IMG/VR virus record: IMGVR_UViG_3300035670_000065
Span: 47,993-111,992 of that record
DNA from: a virus
Length of the DNA: 64,000 nucleotides
Reading direction: 5' to 3' (one strand)
Below, in pieces: positions 43,890 to 51,505 of this stretch (position 1 is its first letter; the number at the start of each line of letters is the position of its first letter). Made by a program: the position numbers and the translations under genes. Under the pieces are notes generated by a model. That model worked only from the letters and a program-made list of their open reading frames with translations, was not told where the DNA came from and did no database searches.

Positions 43890-44127
43890 AGATCGTCGGA
43901 TTGAAAAATTAGAGTATCGACTAGACCAGGCTCACCGTGTGATTCGGGAACTTCTCGGTGCTCTAACTTGCCCGTCTGAGGAACTTAGAATGTTGGTTCA
44001 CGATGTAGCTAAAGAATACATGGAGGAAGTATATGACAGAATGGGACGAGACGGAACACTTCCTGCCTCACGGAATGGGGGCGAGGGAGTTGTGGATGAC
44101 GGAAGAACAGAAGTACCAGTACTTTGA
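43852..44127 (+). CDS. Hypothetical helical protein
   Basis: 91 residues (MKSIGLTVPKQLEDRRIEKL), a predicted coiled coil around EKLEYRLDQAHRVIREL. Overlaps neighbours by 38 and 95 bp. Function unknown. Confidence 0.6.
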   Translation: MKSIGLTVPKQLEDRRIEKLEYRLDQAHRVIRELLGALTCPSEELRMLVHDVAKEYMEEVYDRMGRDGTLPASRNGGEGVVDDGRTEVPVL

Positions 44128-44374
44128 TCGTGCTTTAGGGCATTTGATTGGTACGATCATGACGACTCCTCGCAGTGTATTAGAGGAAGTCATGGAAGAA
44201 AAAGTATCAGACAGGTTGGTAGAACAGTTTGAGGAGTATATGACCCAGGGTGACCTGGTTACAGAGTGTAACTGCTGTGGCTGGTGGCAGAACGATCACG
44301 ATGGCATTCATGGCGACTTGTGTTGGCGTTGTGCTGAAGACGAAGAAGATTTTGATCTTGAAGACGAAGCCTAA
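44033..44374 (+). CDS. Acidic zinc-ribbon protein
   Basis: 113 residues. CNCCGWWQNDHDGIHGD with CWRCAEDEEDF forms a Cys4 site close to that of the gene at 40979. Strongly acidic C-terminus. The large overlap with its upstream neighbour is unusual but both frames keep good coding character. Confidence 0.65.
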   Translation: MTEWDETEHFLPHGMGARELWMTEEQKYQYFDRALGHLIGTIMTTPRSVLEEVMEEKVSDRLVEQFEEYMTQGDLVTECNCCGWWQNDHDGIHGDLCWRCAEDEEDFDLEDEA

Positions 44375-44386
44375 TTGCTTTATAAT
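44358..44386 (+). promoter_or_regulatory. Promoter
   Basis: TTGAAG (44358-44363), 17 bp, TATAAT (44381-44386). Confidence 0.85.
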
Positions 44387-44440
44387 ATTACTTGTTGTGT
44401 GAGAAAAAGAGTTTCAACCCTAACCTAAAAAGGCAAAATA

Positions 44441-44662
44441 ATGGCTAAGACTTATACGTTTGTGTGTTATGATAACGAAGATAAATGTACGACTGAAGTA
44501 ACTTTTAAGACCGATAATGACTGTTGGGATGGCTTTGATGGCCCAATGTCCAAGTTCTTTGACTTCCTGAAGGGCTGCGGTTTCGTGTTCGATATTAACT
44601 CTGAGATCGGAGTTATGGATGACGATGGTGATTTTCGCAGTTCAGTGAATCAACATTTTTGA
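44441..44662 (+). CDS. Small acidic hypothetical protein
   Basis: 73 residues (MAKTYTFVCYDNEDKCTTEV), alternating beta pattern with many Asp. Monocistronic behind its own promoter. Not recognised. Confidence 0.65.
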   Translation: MAKTYTFVCYDNEDKCTTEVTFKTDNDCWDGFDGPMSKFFDFLKGCGFVFDINSEIGVMDDDGDFRSSVNQHF

Positions 44663-44664
44663 TC

Positions 44665-44693
44665 TTGAATTGACCGCTTAAACCCTGTATAAT
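44665..44693 (+). promoter_or_regulatory. Promoter of structured RNA 1
   Basis: TTGAAT (44665-44670), 17 bp, TATAAT (44688-44693). No gene for 390 bp downstream. Confidence 0.85.
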
Positions 44694-44699
44694 ATTACT

Positions 44700-45072
44700 T
44701 ATACGATGAGGGAACGCAGCCGACACCGACAAATAAATATCGCCACTATGTGCACAATATTGTCGAGTACGTCCTAGAGCAAGTACCCATTATCAGTACC
44801 ATGAGTTGAGGCTCTCAGAAAAGCCCCTAATATCATGAGTTTACGCTGTCTCAGAAAACAGGATGAGGGAGGCATCTCAATAGACAAGGCCCTTAGTGCT
44901 ACTAATTTCTAGCTAGGTCGATTGGTTACCTATCTGCGTTCGCAAACCCAGCGAAAACCAATGTGTTGCGGGGGTACGGGCTTCACCATACGAAGCCCCT
45001 TTAGTAAGCATCAACTTGTAGGACTTTACCAGTGCTTCGGTATACGGGACAGCCAAAGATGATGCTTTCTAA
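44700..45072 (+). ncRNA. Structured non-coding RNA 1
   Basis: About 370 nt without a credible reading frame directly after a promoter. Local helices are evident: GGGGCTTC region (CGGGCTTCACCATACGAAGCCC), TGGTTACC type pairs, and GAGGCTCTC/GAGAGCC-like hairpins. Ends before the AAAGGAGGTAGTT ribosome site of 45084. Class not recognised. Confidence 0.6.
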
Positions 45073-45083
45073 AGGAGGTAGTT

Positions 45084-45239
45084 ATGACACACTTTGCTAT
45101 TATATGTAAGGATACCTGGAAAGTTCTAGGGTACATTCCTGCCGTTAATCATAATCAAGCTACGGTAATGGGACAAATTGTATATCATAAAAATATTGTT
45201 GCAGTACTTCCGGAGGATAACTGTGCAACTTCAGACTAA
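45084..45239 (+). CDS. Small hypothetical protein
   Basis: 51 residues (MTHFAIICKDTWKVLGYIPA), very strong ribosome site AAAGGAGGTAGTT. Not recognised. Confidence 0.65.
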   Translation: MTHFAIICKDTWKVLGYIPAVNHNQATVMGQIVYHKNIVAVLPEDNCATSD

Positions 45240-45417
45240 TGATTTGGATCAACTAGAGTTCGAGTGGGATATGTCAATGCTTCATGCCCAACTGGACATT
45301 TTGAATGCCGTTCGTAGAGAAATGCCTGAGGATCAAAGAGGTATAGTTGAGCGTTACATGGTTGAAATCGAGGACGAAATTGCCGGAATGACTATAGGTG
45401 AAGAAATTCTGACTTGA
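45223..45417 (+). CDS. Small acidic helical protein
   Basis: 64 residues from a GTG at 45223 behind CGGAGGATAACT, which is a much better site than upstream in-frame starts. MQLQTNDLDQLEFEWDMSML, helical and acidic. Not recognised. Confidence 0.6.
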   Translation: MQLQTNDLDQLEFEWDMSMLHAQLDILNAVRREMPEDQRGIVERYMVEIEDEIAGMTIGEEILT

Positions 45418-45442
45418 TTTTGTTTTGTGTTCGGCGTATAAT
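45414..45442 (+). promoter_or_regulatory. Promoter of structured RNA 2
   Basis: TTGATT (45414-45419), 17 bp, TATAAT (45437-45442), then ATTATTTCTGG. Confidence 0.85.
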
Positions 45443-45449
45443 ATTATTT

Positions 45450-45805
45450 CTGGGTTGAAGAACACTTCAATGAAAGGCAAGTTCTTTCAAGCGTTTAATC
45501 TTCACCCCAGAGTATTTAAGGTAGTTCACTTGGTGTTTCTAGACTCCTCAAATTGGGGAGATGAAAACTTAATATATGGTAAACATCTACCCCATGTACC
45601 AAGTACACTACCTTAAATGCTTTTAAGTAAAGCTAGCAGCAAGACTGTACCTTAGCAATAGTTCATTCGAGAAGGGGTAATGGCCTTCAGCTACCTAGGG
45701 AGCGCATACAGTCCCAAGTGTGAGACTCGCTCTGACTGATTCGAACAGATCAAGAGATAATAACTAAGGTGAAACACGAGTACTTAGTAGCTTTTCTTAA
45801 AAGTA
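45450..45805 (+). ncRNA. Structured non-coding RNA 2
   Basis: A very strong stem pairs TTTAAGGTAGT-tc-ACTTGGT (from 45518) with ACCAAGT-ac-ACTACCTTAAA (to 45619). Smaller hairpins (CTCC/GGGGAG) lie inside and more pairing follows (GGAGCGC..., ACTAAGGTG...TACTTAGT). A 48-codon frame from 45470 falls inside the stem and is probably spurious. It runs directly into the Tyr tRNA. Class unknown. Confidence 0.65.
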
Positions 45806-45813
45806 AGTAATTC

Positions 45814-45903
45814 CGGGAGTGCAAGTAAGGTAGGTTGGACCTACGCAGCGCTGTAAACGCTGTCCTTCTAGGCACGAGGTTCGATTCCGTCCATTCCCGA
45901 CCA
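45814..45903 (+). tRNA. tRNA-Tyr (GTA), atypical
   Basis: Acceptor CGGGAGT/ATTCCCG, anticodon stem CAGCG/CGCTG with loop CTGTAAA, a short variable arm (CCT/AGG), A73 and encoded CCA. The T stem has mismatches and the D arm is displaced, so it may be degenerate or specialised. Confidence 0.6.
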
Positions 45904-45910
45904 AGTTTAT

Positions 45911-45987
45911 GGAGCTATCGTCTAACTGGTTAGGACATCACCCTTTCAAGGTGGGAACGTGGGGTTCGAATCCCCCTAGCTCTACCA
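45911..45987 (+). tRNA. tRNA-Glu (TTC)
   Basis: Acceptor GGAGCTA/TAGCTCT, anticodon loop CTTTCAA, T loop TTCGAAT, encoded CCA. Confidence 0.9.
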
Positions 45988-45989
45988 AA

Positions 45990-46330
45990 TAGAAGTAGAA
46001 CAGTGGCACACCTGGCGACGTGCGAAGCCACCGCATGAAGTAGCCGCTACCATCGAAACATTTAGAAAATTTGGGTAAATCCGACGACTCTAGTTGTTTT
46101 AGAGGCCTAACGTCCGCCAGACGCGGTAACTGGCTTAGTATCCTAAAATGTATTAACTGACCCTAAGTTGCGAAACGCGGAGACTGAGTGGAATCAGTCT
46201 AGCAAACCCAATACGGTGGGAAGATGAAAAAATTCAGGATTCACGACGACGCCCGAACCTACGAGATTCCACTCTGGTATACGGCCTAATAGTGACGAGC
46301 AACAAGTAATCTTACAGTTAATACTTTTTA
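45990..46330 (+). ncRNA. Structured non-coding RNA 3
   Basis: No credible gene for about 340 bp. Helices: GTGGC/GCCAC, GCCAG/CTGGC within CTAA/TTAG, ACATTTAG/CTAAAATGT, and GAGTGGAATC/GATTCCACTC over 80 nt. Contains one GACCCTAA. It lies between tRNA-Glu and a small gene, so it is probably part of the same transcript. Class unknown. Confidence 0.6.
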
Positions 46331-46348
46331 GTATATTAAGGAGTTATT

Positions 46349-46489
46349 ATGATACAGATAGCAATGTGGCCTGATGGCACATGGTGTGAACTTGAGGACA
46401 TAGAAGCGTACTTGCACTTCATGTCAGATGACTACGAAATTAAACAAGTTACTACACTAAAGTATTACGAATTATGCTTTGGTGATTAA
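46349..46489 (+). CDS. Small hypothetical protein
   Basis: 46 residues (MIQIAMWPDGTWCELEDIEA) behind TTAAGGAGTTATT. Not recognised. Sits between RNA genes. Confidence 0.6.
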   Translation: MIQIAMWPDGTWCELEDIEAYLHFMSDDYEIKQVTTLKYYELCFGD

Positions 46490-46499
46490 GAAGGTATTT

Positions 46500-46585
46500 G
46501 GGGCGGTGGCGTAACCCGGTAGCCGCGCTGGTCTTAGAAACCAGTTCCGAAAGGAGTGAGAGTTCGATTCTCTCCTGCCCCACCA
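46500..46585 (+). tRNA. tRNA-Leu (TAG)
   Basis: Acceptor GGGGCGG/CTGCCCC, anticodon stem CTGGT/ACCAG with loop CTTAGAA, long variable arm, encoded CCA. Confidence 0.92.
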
Positions 46586-46607
46586 GATAAGCAGTTCAAG
46601 ATATAGA

Positions 46608-46690
46608 GCCACCGTGGAGAAATTGGTATACTCACAAAACTTAAAATTTTGCGCTTCGGCATGCCGGTTCGATCCCGGCCGGTGGTACCA
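46608..46690 (+). tRNA. tRNA-Leu (TAA)
   Basis: Acceptor GCCACCG/CGGTGGT, anticodon stem CAAAA/TTTTG with loop CTTAAAA, variable arm GCGCTTCGGCATG, encoded CCA. Confidence 0.92.
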
Positions 46691-46707
46691 AATACTATGG
46701 AGCTAAA

Positions 46708-46926
46708 ATGAAAATCAGAGTAGAAAGAGATACATCGTATAGCTATTATCTTTTAGATGCCGAGTATCTAGCTATTATTGATCCAGATAGTTACTACAAT
46801 ACGATTACGGTTTCTGATGAGTTTGTAGCTAAGTACAGAGCATTACAAAAGTTAAATAACGAAATGCAAGATGCGCTAAAGGCGATACACGATGAAAGTT
46901 TCCGCACGGTATACAAGGCAATCTAA
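46708..46926 (+). CDS. Small hypothetical protein
   Basis: 72 residues (MKIRVERDTSYSYYLLDAEY), helical C-terminus (ALQKLNNEMQDALKAI), behind ATGGAGCTAAA. Between tRNA genes. Not recognised. Confidence 0.65.
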   Translation: MKIRVERDTSYSYYLLDAEYLAIIDPDSYYNTITVSDEFVAKYRALQKLNNEMQDALKAIHDESFRTVYKAI

Positions 46927-46928
46927 AT

Positions 46929-47003
46929 GCTCCGGAAGCTTAACGGTCAAGCGATGTCCTCATAAGACAGGGAAAGCTGGTTCAACTCCAGTCCGGAGCA
47001 CCA
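46929..47003 (+). tRNA. tRNA with CAT anticodon (Met, or Ile after lysidine)
   Basis: Acceptor GCTCCGG/CCGGAGC, anticodon loop CTCATAA, T arm CTGG-TTCAACT-CCAG, encoded CCA. Sequence alone does not decide between elongator Met and Ile2. Confidence 0.85.
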
Positions 47004-47004
47004 C

Positions 47005-47079
47005 GGGTTGCAAGCTTTAATGGTGAAGCATACGGCTCTTACCCGTAAGAACACGGATCGTTACCGTGGCAACCCACCA
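47005..47079 (+). tRNA. tRNA-Lys (CTT)
   Basis: Acceptor GGGTTGC/GCAACCC, anticodon stem TACGG/CCGTA with loop CTCTTAC, T arm CACGG-ATCGTTA-CCGTG with a non-canonical T loop, encoded CCA. Confidence 0.8.
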
Positions 47080-47089
47080 AATTTTAATC

Positions 47090-47118
47090 TTGAATTGTAG
47101 TAAGATTCTTGCTATAAT
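47090..47118 (+). promoter_or_regulatory. Promoter
   Basis: TTGAAT (47090-47095), 17 bp, TATAAT (47113-47118), then ATTATTTCTG. Confidence 0.85.
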
Positions 47119-47149
47119 ATTATTTCTGAATTGATGAAAGAAGAATACT

Positions 47150-47671
47150 ATGGCAAACATCTTTTTTGCTAGCGATCACCATCTAACTCATACAAACATA
47201 CTCACTTTTAAGCGCTCAGATGGAAGTCCTCTTAGGGATTTCCCTAATATCACCGAACACGATGAGTACATCATTGCTCAACACAATAACCGTGTTCGTG
47301 ATTGCGACAAGACCTACTTTCTAGGTGACGTGGTCATGAGCCACAAGAATCTTCACCTCCTGGGTAGGCTGAATGGAGAGAAGGTTCTAATTAAGGGCAA
47401 CCATGATTGTGCTAAGCTAAGTCAGTACGAGCCTTACTTCAAGGATATTCGTGGCAGCCACCAGTTTAGCGGTATTATCATGACTCATATCCCTATTCAT
47501 CCAGAGAGTCTGGCTAGATGGGGCGTCAATATTCATGGCCACCTACACTACCATCGTGTTCCAGATCAGTACGGTAATCCGGACAAACGATACTTTAATG
47601 TTAGTATGGAATGTCTAGACGACTATACACCGATCAGTCTTGAGGAAATAAAATCTAGACTTGATCTCTGA
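47150..47671 (+). CDS. Metallophosphoesterase (calcineurin-like) 1
   Basis: 173 residues. FFASDHHLTHTNI, YFLGDVV, LIKGNHDC, IIMTHIPIHP and NIHGHLHYH give the full set of metal ligands. Small phage enzymes of this type are phosphodiesterases or phosphatases. Given the surrounding RNA genes, an RNA-end or cyclic-nucleotide substrate is possible but unproven. Own promoter. Confidence 0.88.
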   Translation: MANIFFASDHHLTHTNILTFKRSDGSPLRDFPNITEHDEYIIAQHNNRVRDCDKTYFLGDVVMSHKNLHLLGRLNGEKVLIKGNHDCAKLSQYEPYFKDIRGSHQFSGIIMTHIPIHPESLARWGVNIHGHLHYHRVPDQYGNPDKRYFNVSMECLDDYTPISLEEIKSRLDL

Positions 47672-47689
47672 GTTAAAACAGCGTATAAT
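47661..47689 (+). promoter_or_regulatory. Promoter
   Basis: TTGATC (47661-47666), 17 bp, TATAAT (47684-47689). The -35 box overlaps the end of the phosphoesterase gene. Confidence 0.85.
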
Positions 47690-47713
47690 ATCTTTATTGA
47701 ATGGGAGAACACT

Positions 47714-47896
47714 ATGAACGAAACGACACTAGAAATTGTGAGACTTTTGAATGATGTTGGCCTGTTCCCCGGAGAGACTGTATTAGTAGAGATCAATGAC
47801 CTGGTTCAATCCACGCTTGATGAAGCGTACAGTGATGGATACCTCGAAGCACAAGCTGAGTTTGATGTACCGGAAGAATACGAGTACGACTACTAA
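47714..47896 (+). CDS. Small acidic hypothetical protein
   Basis: 60 residues (MNETTLEIVRLLNDVGLFPG), acidic tail (EEYEYDY). Monocistronic behind its own promoter. Not recognised. Confidence 0.65.
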   Translation: MNETTLEIVRLLNDVGLFPGETVLVEINDLVQSTLDEAYSDGYLEAQAEFDVPEEYEYDY

Positions 47897-47906
47897 AAAT
47901 TCAGAC

Positions 47907-47935
47907 TTGACCCTAAACTGAAATTGCTTTATAAT
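47907..47935 (+). promoter_or_regulatory. Promoter of large non-coding RNA
   Basis: TTGACC (47907-47912) continuing CTAAACTG, 17 bp, TATAAT (47930-47935). Confidence 0.88.
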
Positions 47936-48172
47936 AGTTATATACACTGAGGAAAACGAATAGCGATAATTGACGAATTATCTACTCGGGCGCAAACGGC
48001 GGGTGACGCGTCCTGATATAATCTGATCTCCGCTGCGGACAGTTAGCTACTGACTCCAAAATTGATCCCTAAAGTGTATACATATGGTGGTAGAGACAAC
48101 GAAACTCTCCAACGCTTCTAGGTAAGTGCTTGCAGAACGCTACGGCGTCAATATTCTGCATAAACCTAGTAC

Positions 48173-48277
48173 CCTACTGATGAGCTAGTGAAACTCTAGC
48201 GAAACGGCAGACAATCTAGCGAATAGGTGCGGAGAGGCTTCAATCCAATCCCCTACATAGCGGTCTGTTCGTATAGG
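48173..48277 (+). ncRNA. Hammerhead ribozyme, type I-like
   Basis: Stem I CCTA (48173-48176) then CTGATGAG (48177-48184), stem II GCTAG/CTAGC, GAAA (48201-48204), stem III CGGCAGAC paired with GTCTGTTCG (48263-48271, one bulged T), then TA with predicted cleavage after A48273 and TAGG closing stem I. All core nucleotides are present. Stem III encloses about 50 nt. Confidence 0.65.
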
Positions 48278-49182
48278 TAAAATCAAGAAGTGTGGAACTG
48301 TCAAGCCACTAGCGGAGAAGTCAACGCTCTCCAATATACTGCTAGCGCTAGCTATGACGCAGTTGACCCAAGCTGTAGGGGGACTATAATTCTAAATGAC
48401 CCGTAATAAAGCATTATTGGATATCTACATAGTGCTTACGGAACAATATAGAATCTTGGTAAAACGGGTTACTTTAGACGACCTGGGAACAGAATAAGTC
48501 CACAACTTAGACCGTGTTAAGTATAAAATACGTTTAGTGGTGGTAGTGCGAGGCTATTGTTAAACGGATTGCTAAGATCCGGCCACTTAAATAAATCCAG
48601 CGCGAGTGCAGCGTTCCAACGATAGAAAGCATCAACGGTAATAGTTGGATTATCTGGTACTAAGGTGAGTATGTAAGGGAGCCAGTAGAAGTCTGATGAA
48701 CGAGGGTCGCCTCACCCCCTGCATAAAGGCCGATTGAGAATCGACCACCTAAAAGTCCAAGGACACAAGTGACTATAAATATAGTGTTAGTGCGACATTG
48801 CCCTGTTTAAGCACTTAAATCCTAGAAACTGGCAAAGGGGTATCCGCCCTATGTATAACTGGATAGGCCGTGCCTACAAGCCGAATGTAACTGGAGACTG
48901 CCTAGGCCACCCGTGCCTCGATCGCAAACGGTAGGGATACAGGCCAACCCCGGAGTGAAGAGTTTTCCACTAACTTGGTTTCTTCTTCAATCTACCTCCG
49001 CCTCAACGGTAAATCAGCTGTAGATAGCTCGTAAATCCGTATGAAAGATATTGTTAGCGGTGTTTCCTCGATTCTTCCGTAAAAGTAACGAAGTGTAGCC
49101 TGACGCTGGCTATGAGTCCCGTAAAGACAGTACGTTGTGATATGAGCCTGACCAAATCACAGAAATCTCGTGGTTAGGACTC

Positions 49183-49212
49183 AAAGCCTCCTGTGTAAGG
49201 AGGCTTTGTTTT
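49183..49212 (+). terminator. Terminator of large non-coding RNA
   Basis: AAAGCCTCCT-gtgt-AAGGAGGCTTT followed by GTTTT. Confidence 0.88.
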
Positions 49213-49304
49213 CTGTAGGTTCTTGTAGGTGGACATAGGTCGTTGAGATACACGACTGAGAATGTCGAATCCTTTAGAATCTACAGAAAACAAAAGGAGA
49301 GTAT

Positions 49305-49538
49305 ATGATCCGAGAATTTCAGCAAACATTAGAATCACAACTAAAGACATTTGACCCTAGGGATGTAACGGATTTAGCACATTTCAAGTCCCTACGTTTC
49401 GACGGTAAGCAAGGCTGCCGTCGTTACATCGTTGAGCATCCGTTTCCGGATGTAATGTCGATGATGCTGCATAAGATTGCTGTAGCTTATCTAAAAGATA
49501 GTAAACAATATACTGCGTCAGAACTAGCGAGGTACTAA
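49305..49538 (+). CDS. Small hypothetical protein
   Basis: 77 residues (MIREFQQTLESQLKTFDPRD) behind AAGGAGAGTAT. Not recognised. Starts an operon with the next three genes. Confidence 0.65.
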   Translation: MIREFQQTLESQLKTFDPRDVTDLAHFKSLRFDGKQGCRRYIVEHPFPDVMSMMLHKIAVAYLKDSKQYTASELARY

Positions 49539-49539
49539 A

Positions 49540-49725
49540 ATGAACCTAATAAACTGCGAAAACTGTGGAGTTGTTCTAAATAAGAAAGCGGTACACTTTG
49601 CACACGATATATGGAATGAAAACGGCGAATTAGACGAGGACTTTGGAACATATAGTTTCAAAGAGGAAATGATGGTTGCCTACGTCAGATGCCCTGTCTG
49701 TAACGAAAAAGTATTGGACGAATAA
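49540..49725 (+). CDS. Small zinc-ribbon protein
   Basis: 61 residues. CENCGVVLNKK and CPVCNEKVLDE form a Cys4 zinc site. Coupled to both neighbours (1-bp gaps or less). Function unknown. Confidence 0.65.
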   Translation: MNLINCENCGVVLNKKAVHFAHDIWNENGELDEDFGTYSFKEEMMVAYVRCPVCNEKVLDE

Positions 49726-50475
49726 ATGTTAGTTAAACTTCTGTCAGACCTACACATTCATAATAACAACCCGTTCCGTTATACGGATCACGGAGAGTAT
49801 GTTTGCGTTCTAGCAGGAGATATTAGCGAAGGTATGCATGGTGTGGAGTGGGCGTTAGCTTGTATTCCAGACCACATTAAAGTGCTGTATGTTCCTGGGA
49901 ACCATGAGTACTATGGTCAGATTTACCAGGTGCTAAATGCACGTTTTGCTCACCATAATAAGAGAGGTACTCATGTAACTGTGCTGCAGGAGCAGTCTGT
50001 TACGATTGGTGACATTGAGTTTGTAGGCACGACCCTATGGTCAGACTTTGCGTTGTATGATAACCCTTCAAGGCACGCTATCTACTGGAAGAACGGCCTA
50101 AACGACTCCAGGTGGATTTGGCGGGAAGAAGGCGGTGGGATTGGCCCACAAGACTTCCTAGACTGGAATGCAAGGTCACTCGCGTTTCTGCGTTCAGTTG
50201 CAGAGACCCCCAAAGATAAGACAAGAGTTCTTATCACTCACTACTGTCCAGATCTTTCGGTGGCGCCCAGGTACCGAAACGATGAGCTAACCCCTGGTTT
50301 CGCTACGCATATCCCTGTGGAGACACATGAAACATTCGACTTCCATTTTCACGGCCATACCCATGATAGTATGAAATATGAGTACCCATTCGGTACTAAG
50401 GTATTCTGTAATCCTAAGGGTTACGGTATGGAGAACGTATCGGGATTTAATCAGGAGCTAGTACTGGATATTTAG
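49726..50475 (+). CDS. Metallophosphoesterase (calcineurin-like) 2
   Basis: 249 residues. LLSDLHIHNNN, VLAGDISEG, YVPGNHEYYG, LITHYCP and HFHGHTHDSM are complete catalytic motifs, and FCNPKGYG is typical of the YP/serine-threonine-like subgroup. Only distantly related to the enzyme at 47150. Substrate unknown. Confidence 0.88.
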   Translation: MLVKLLSDLHIHNNNPFRYTDHGEYVCVLAGDISEGMHGVEWALACIPDHIKVLYVPGNHEYYGQIYQVLNARFAHHNKRGTHVTVLQEQSVTIGDIEFVGTTLWSDFALYDNPSRHAIYWKNGLNDSRWIWREEGGGIGPQDFLDWNARSLAFLRSVAETPKDKTRVLITHYCPDLSVAPRYRNDELTPGFATHIPVETHETFDFHFHGHTHDSMKYEYPFGTKVFCNPKGYGMENVSGFNQELVLDI

Positions 50476-50488
50476 AAAAGGAGTCCTT

Positions 50489-51067
50489 ATGGAACCTAGA
50501 TCTAGCTACTACTACGATGGCAAAGTTTTCCGCCTTAGAAGCAAATGGAACAAAAGATTCAGATTATTTTTAATGTTAGTATGTTTTCTAGGATTAAGTG
50601 GATATTCTAAGGATATTTCTGATGGTGAAGTAGTACCACAGAAACACGCTTTAGAGTCTCACGTTCTAGAAGAAAATCCCAAAGTATCAATCAACGACGC
50701 AAAGAGTATAGTTAACGCAGTTATTAAATGGGGGACTGAGTTTAGTATCGACCCTAAATTGTTACTAGCTATAGCTAAAGTGGAAAGTAACTATAACAAA
50801 CACGCTATATCGCCTTCTGGTGCTTATGGACTAATGCAGGTTATTCCTGTGTGGCATAAAGATAAGATTAAGAAGGCTAAAGAAGAACTTGGAAATCCTG
50901 AGGTCTTCGATATTCACACTAATATATATCTAGGTGCTAGTGTGCTTAGAGAGTGTTATAACAAGAACCCTGGACTCAGTAAGGCGCTTTTGTGTTATGC
51001 TGGCCAAACGCCAGGGTATGATAAGAAAGTGTTAGCAGCATATAGGGCTTTAAAAATATTCACTTGA
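50489..51067 (+). CDS. SLT lytic transglycosylase with membrane anchor
   Basis: 192 residues. A hydrophobic segment at residues 27-45 (RLFLMLVCFLGLSGYS) acts as signal anchor. The SLT domain follows: AKVESNYNKHAISPSGAYG with catalytic Glu, LMQVIPVWHK, then NIYLGASVLRECY. Cleaves peptidoglycan. Position away from lysis and tail genes suggests a role in host wall remodelling or lysis. Confidence 0.85.
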   Translation: MEPRSSYYYDGKVFRLRSKWNKRFRLFLMLVCFLGLSGYSKDISDGEVVPQKHALESHVLEENPKVSINDAKSIVNAVIKWGTEFSIDPKLLLAIAKVESNYNKHAISPSGAYGLMQVIPVWHKDKIKKAKEELGNPEVFDIHTNIYLGASVLRECYNKNPGLSKALLCYAGQTPGYDKKVLAAYRALKIFT

Positions 51068-51092
51068 TTTTTCTTTTTGTTCCGTGTATAAT
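51064..51092 (+). promoter_or_regulatory. Promoter
   Basis: TTGATT (51064-51069), 17 bp, TATAAT (51087-51092), then ATTATTTATC. Confidence 0.85.
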
Positions 51093-51118
51093 ATTATTTA
51101 TCAACTGGAGAAAACATC

Positions 51119-51316
51119 ATGGCAGGGTATAGTAAAGAATTGATTGTAGGTGCTTACCTACACAAGTTCATTCATTCCGGTCTAGTGGATATTGATACTC
51201 TTGTGGTTTTAGAAGATAATGCTAATCGCTTCTACGATAAGGTAGGTAAAGATGAATTCAGAAAATACGCCGATGTTACACCCGATAGAATTAGAGAATT
51301 CCGGTGTAGTGTATAG
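51119..51316 (+). CDS. Small hypothetical protein
   Basis: 65 residues (MAGYSKELIVGAYLHKFIHS), behind CTGGAGAAAACATC. Not recognised. Confidence 0.65.
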   Translation: MAGYSKELIVGAYLHKFIHSGLVDIDTLVVLEDNANRFYDKVGKDEFRKYADVTPDRIREFRCSV

Positions 51317-51428
51317 ATTTGTATATTCTGACGGATTCTCTAGACTTCGGACATTTCCTTCAGACGAAGAAGCTAGATGGTTTGCTCATAACGAAGGAGA
51401 CCATCTAATGACATATATTAAGATTTAA
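51252..51428 (+). CDS. Small hypothetical protein
   Basis: 58 residues (MNSENTPMLHPIELENSGVV) overlapping the previous gene by 65 bp and ending 1 bp before tRNA-Met. Ribosome site GGTAAAGATG is weak. Not recognised. Confidence 0.5.
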   Translation: MNSENTPMLHPIELENSGVVYRFVYSDGFSRLRTFPSDEEARWFAHNEGDHLMTYIKI

Positions 51429-51429
51429 T

Positions 51430-51503
51430 TGCGGGTTTGTGGCGGCACGACTAGAGTCTCATAAGCTCATAGGAAGGGAGTTCGACTCTCCTGCCCGCAA
51501 CCA
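51430..51503 (+). tRNA. tRNA-Met (CAT)
   Basis: Acceptor TGCGGGT/GCCCGCA, anticodon loop CTCATAA, T arm GGAG-TTCGACT-CTCC, encoded CCA. Second CAT tRNA in the window. Confidence 0.85.
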
Positions 51504-51505
51504 GT

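Larger units (their letters stand above)
47942..49212 (+). ncRNA. Large structured non-coding RNA (about 1.27 kb) with hammerhead
   Basis: A complete transcription unit without protein genes: promoter at 47907, terminator at 49183. The interior is full of short complementary segments and GNRA-like loops, and carries a hammerhead ribozyme core at about 48173-48277. Size, phage origin and location beside tRNA genes recall the giant phage RNAs GOLLD and ROOL, but I cannot match their conserved motifs by eye. Confidence 0.7.

Noticed and set aside
45425-45616. Short reading frame after the promoter at 45414
   Set aside because: Its first codons lie in the -10 region and the rest forms one arm of a long RNA stem. 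Treated as non-coding.
45990-46330. Group I intron or RNase P RNA
   Set aside because: I could not find the conserved core segments of either in the right order.
48563-48582. Hairpin CGGAT-TGCTAAG-ATCCG with CTA, like an amber suppressor anticodon arm
   Set aside because: Position 33 is not T and there are no matching T or acceptor arms.
48690-48730. Second CTGATGA in the large RNA
   Set aside because: No GAAA follows the putative stem II, so it is not a hammerhead.
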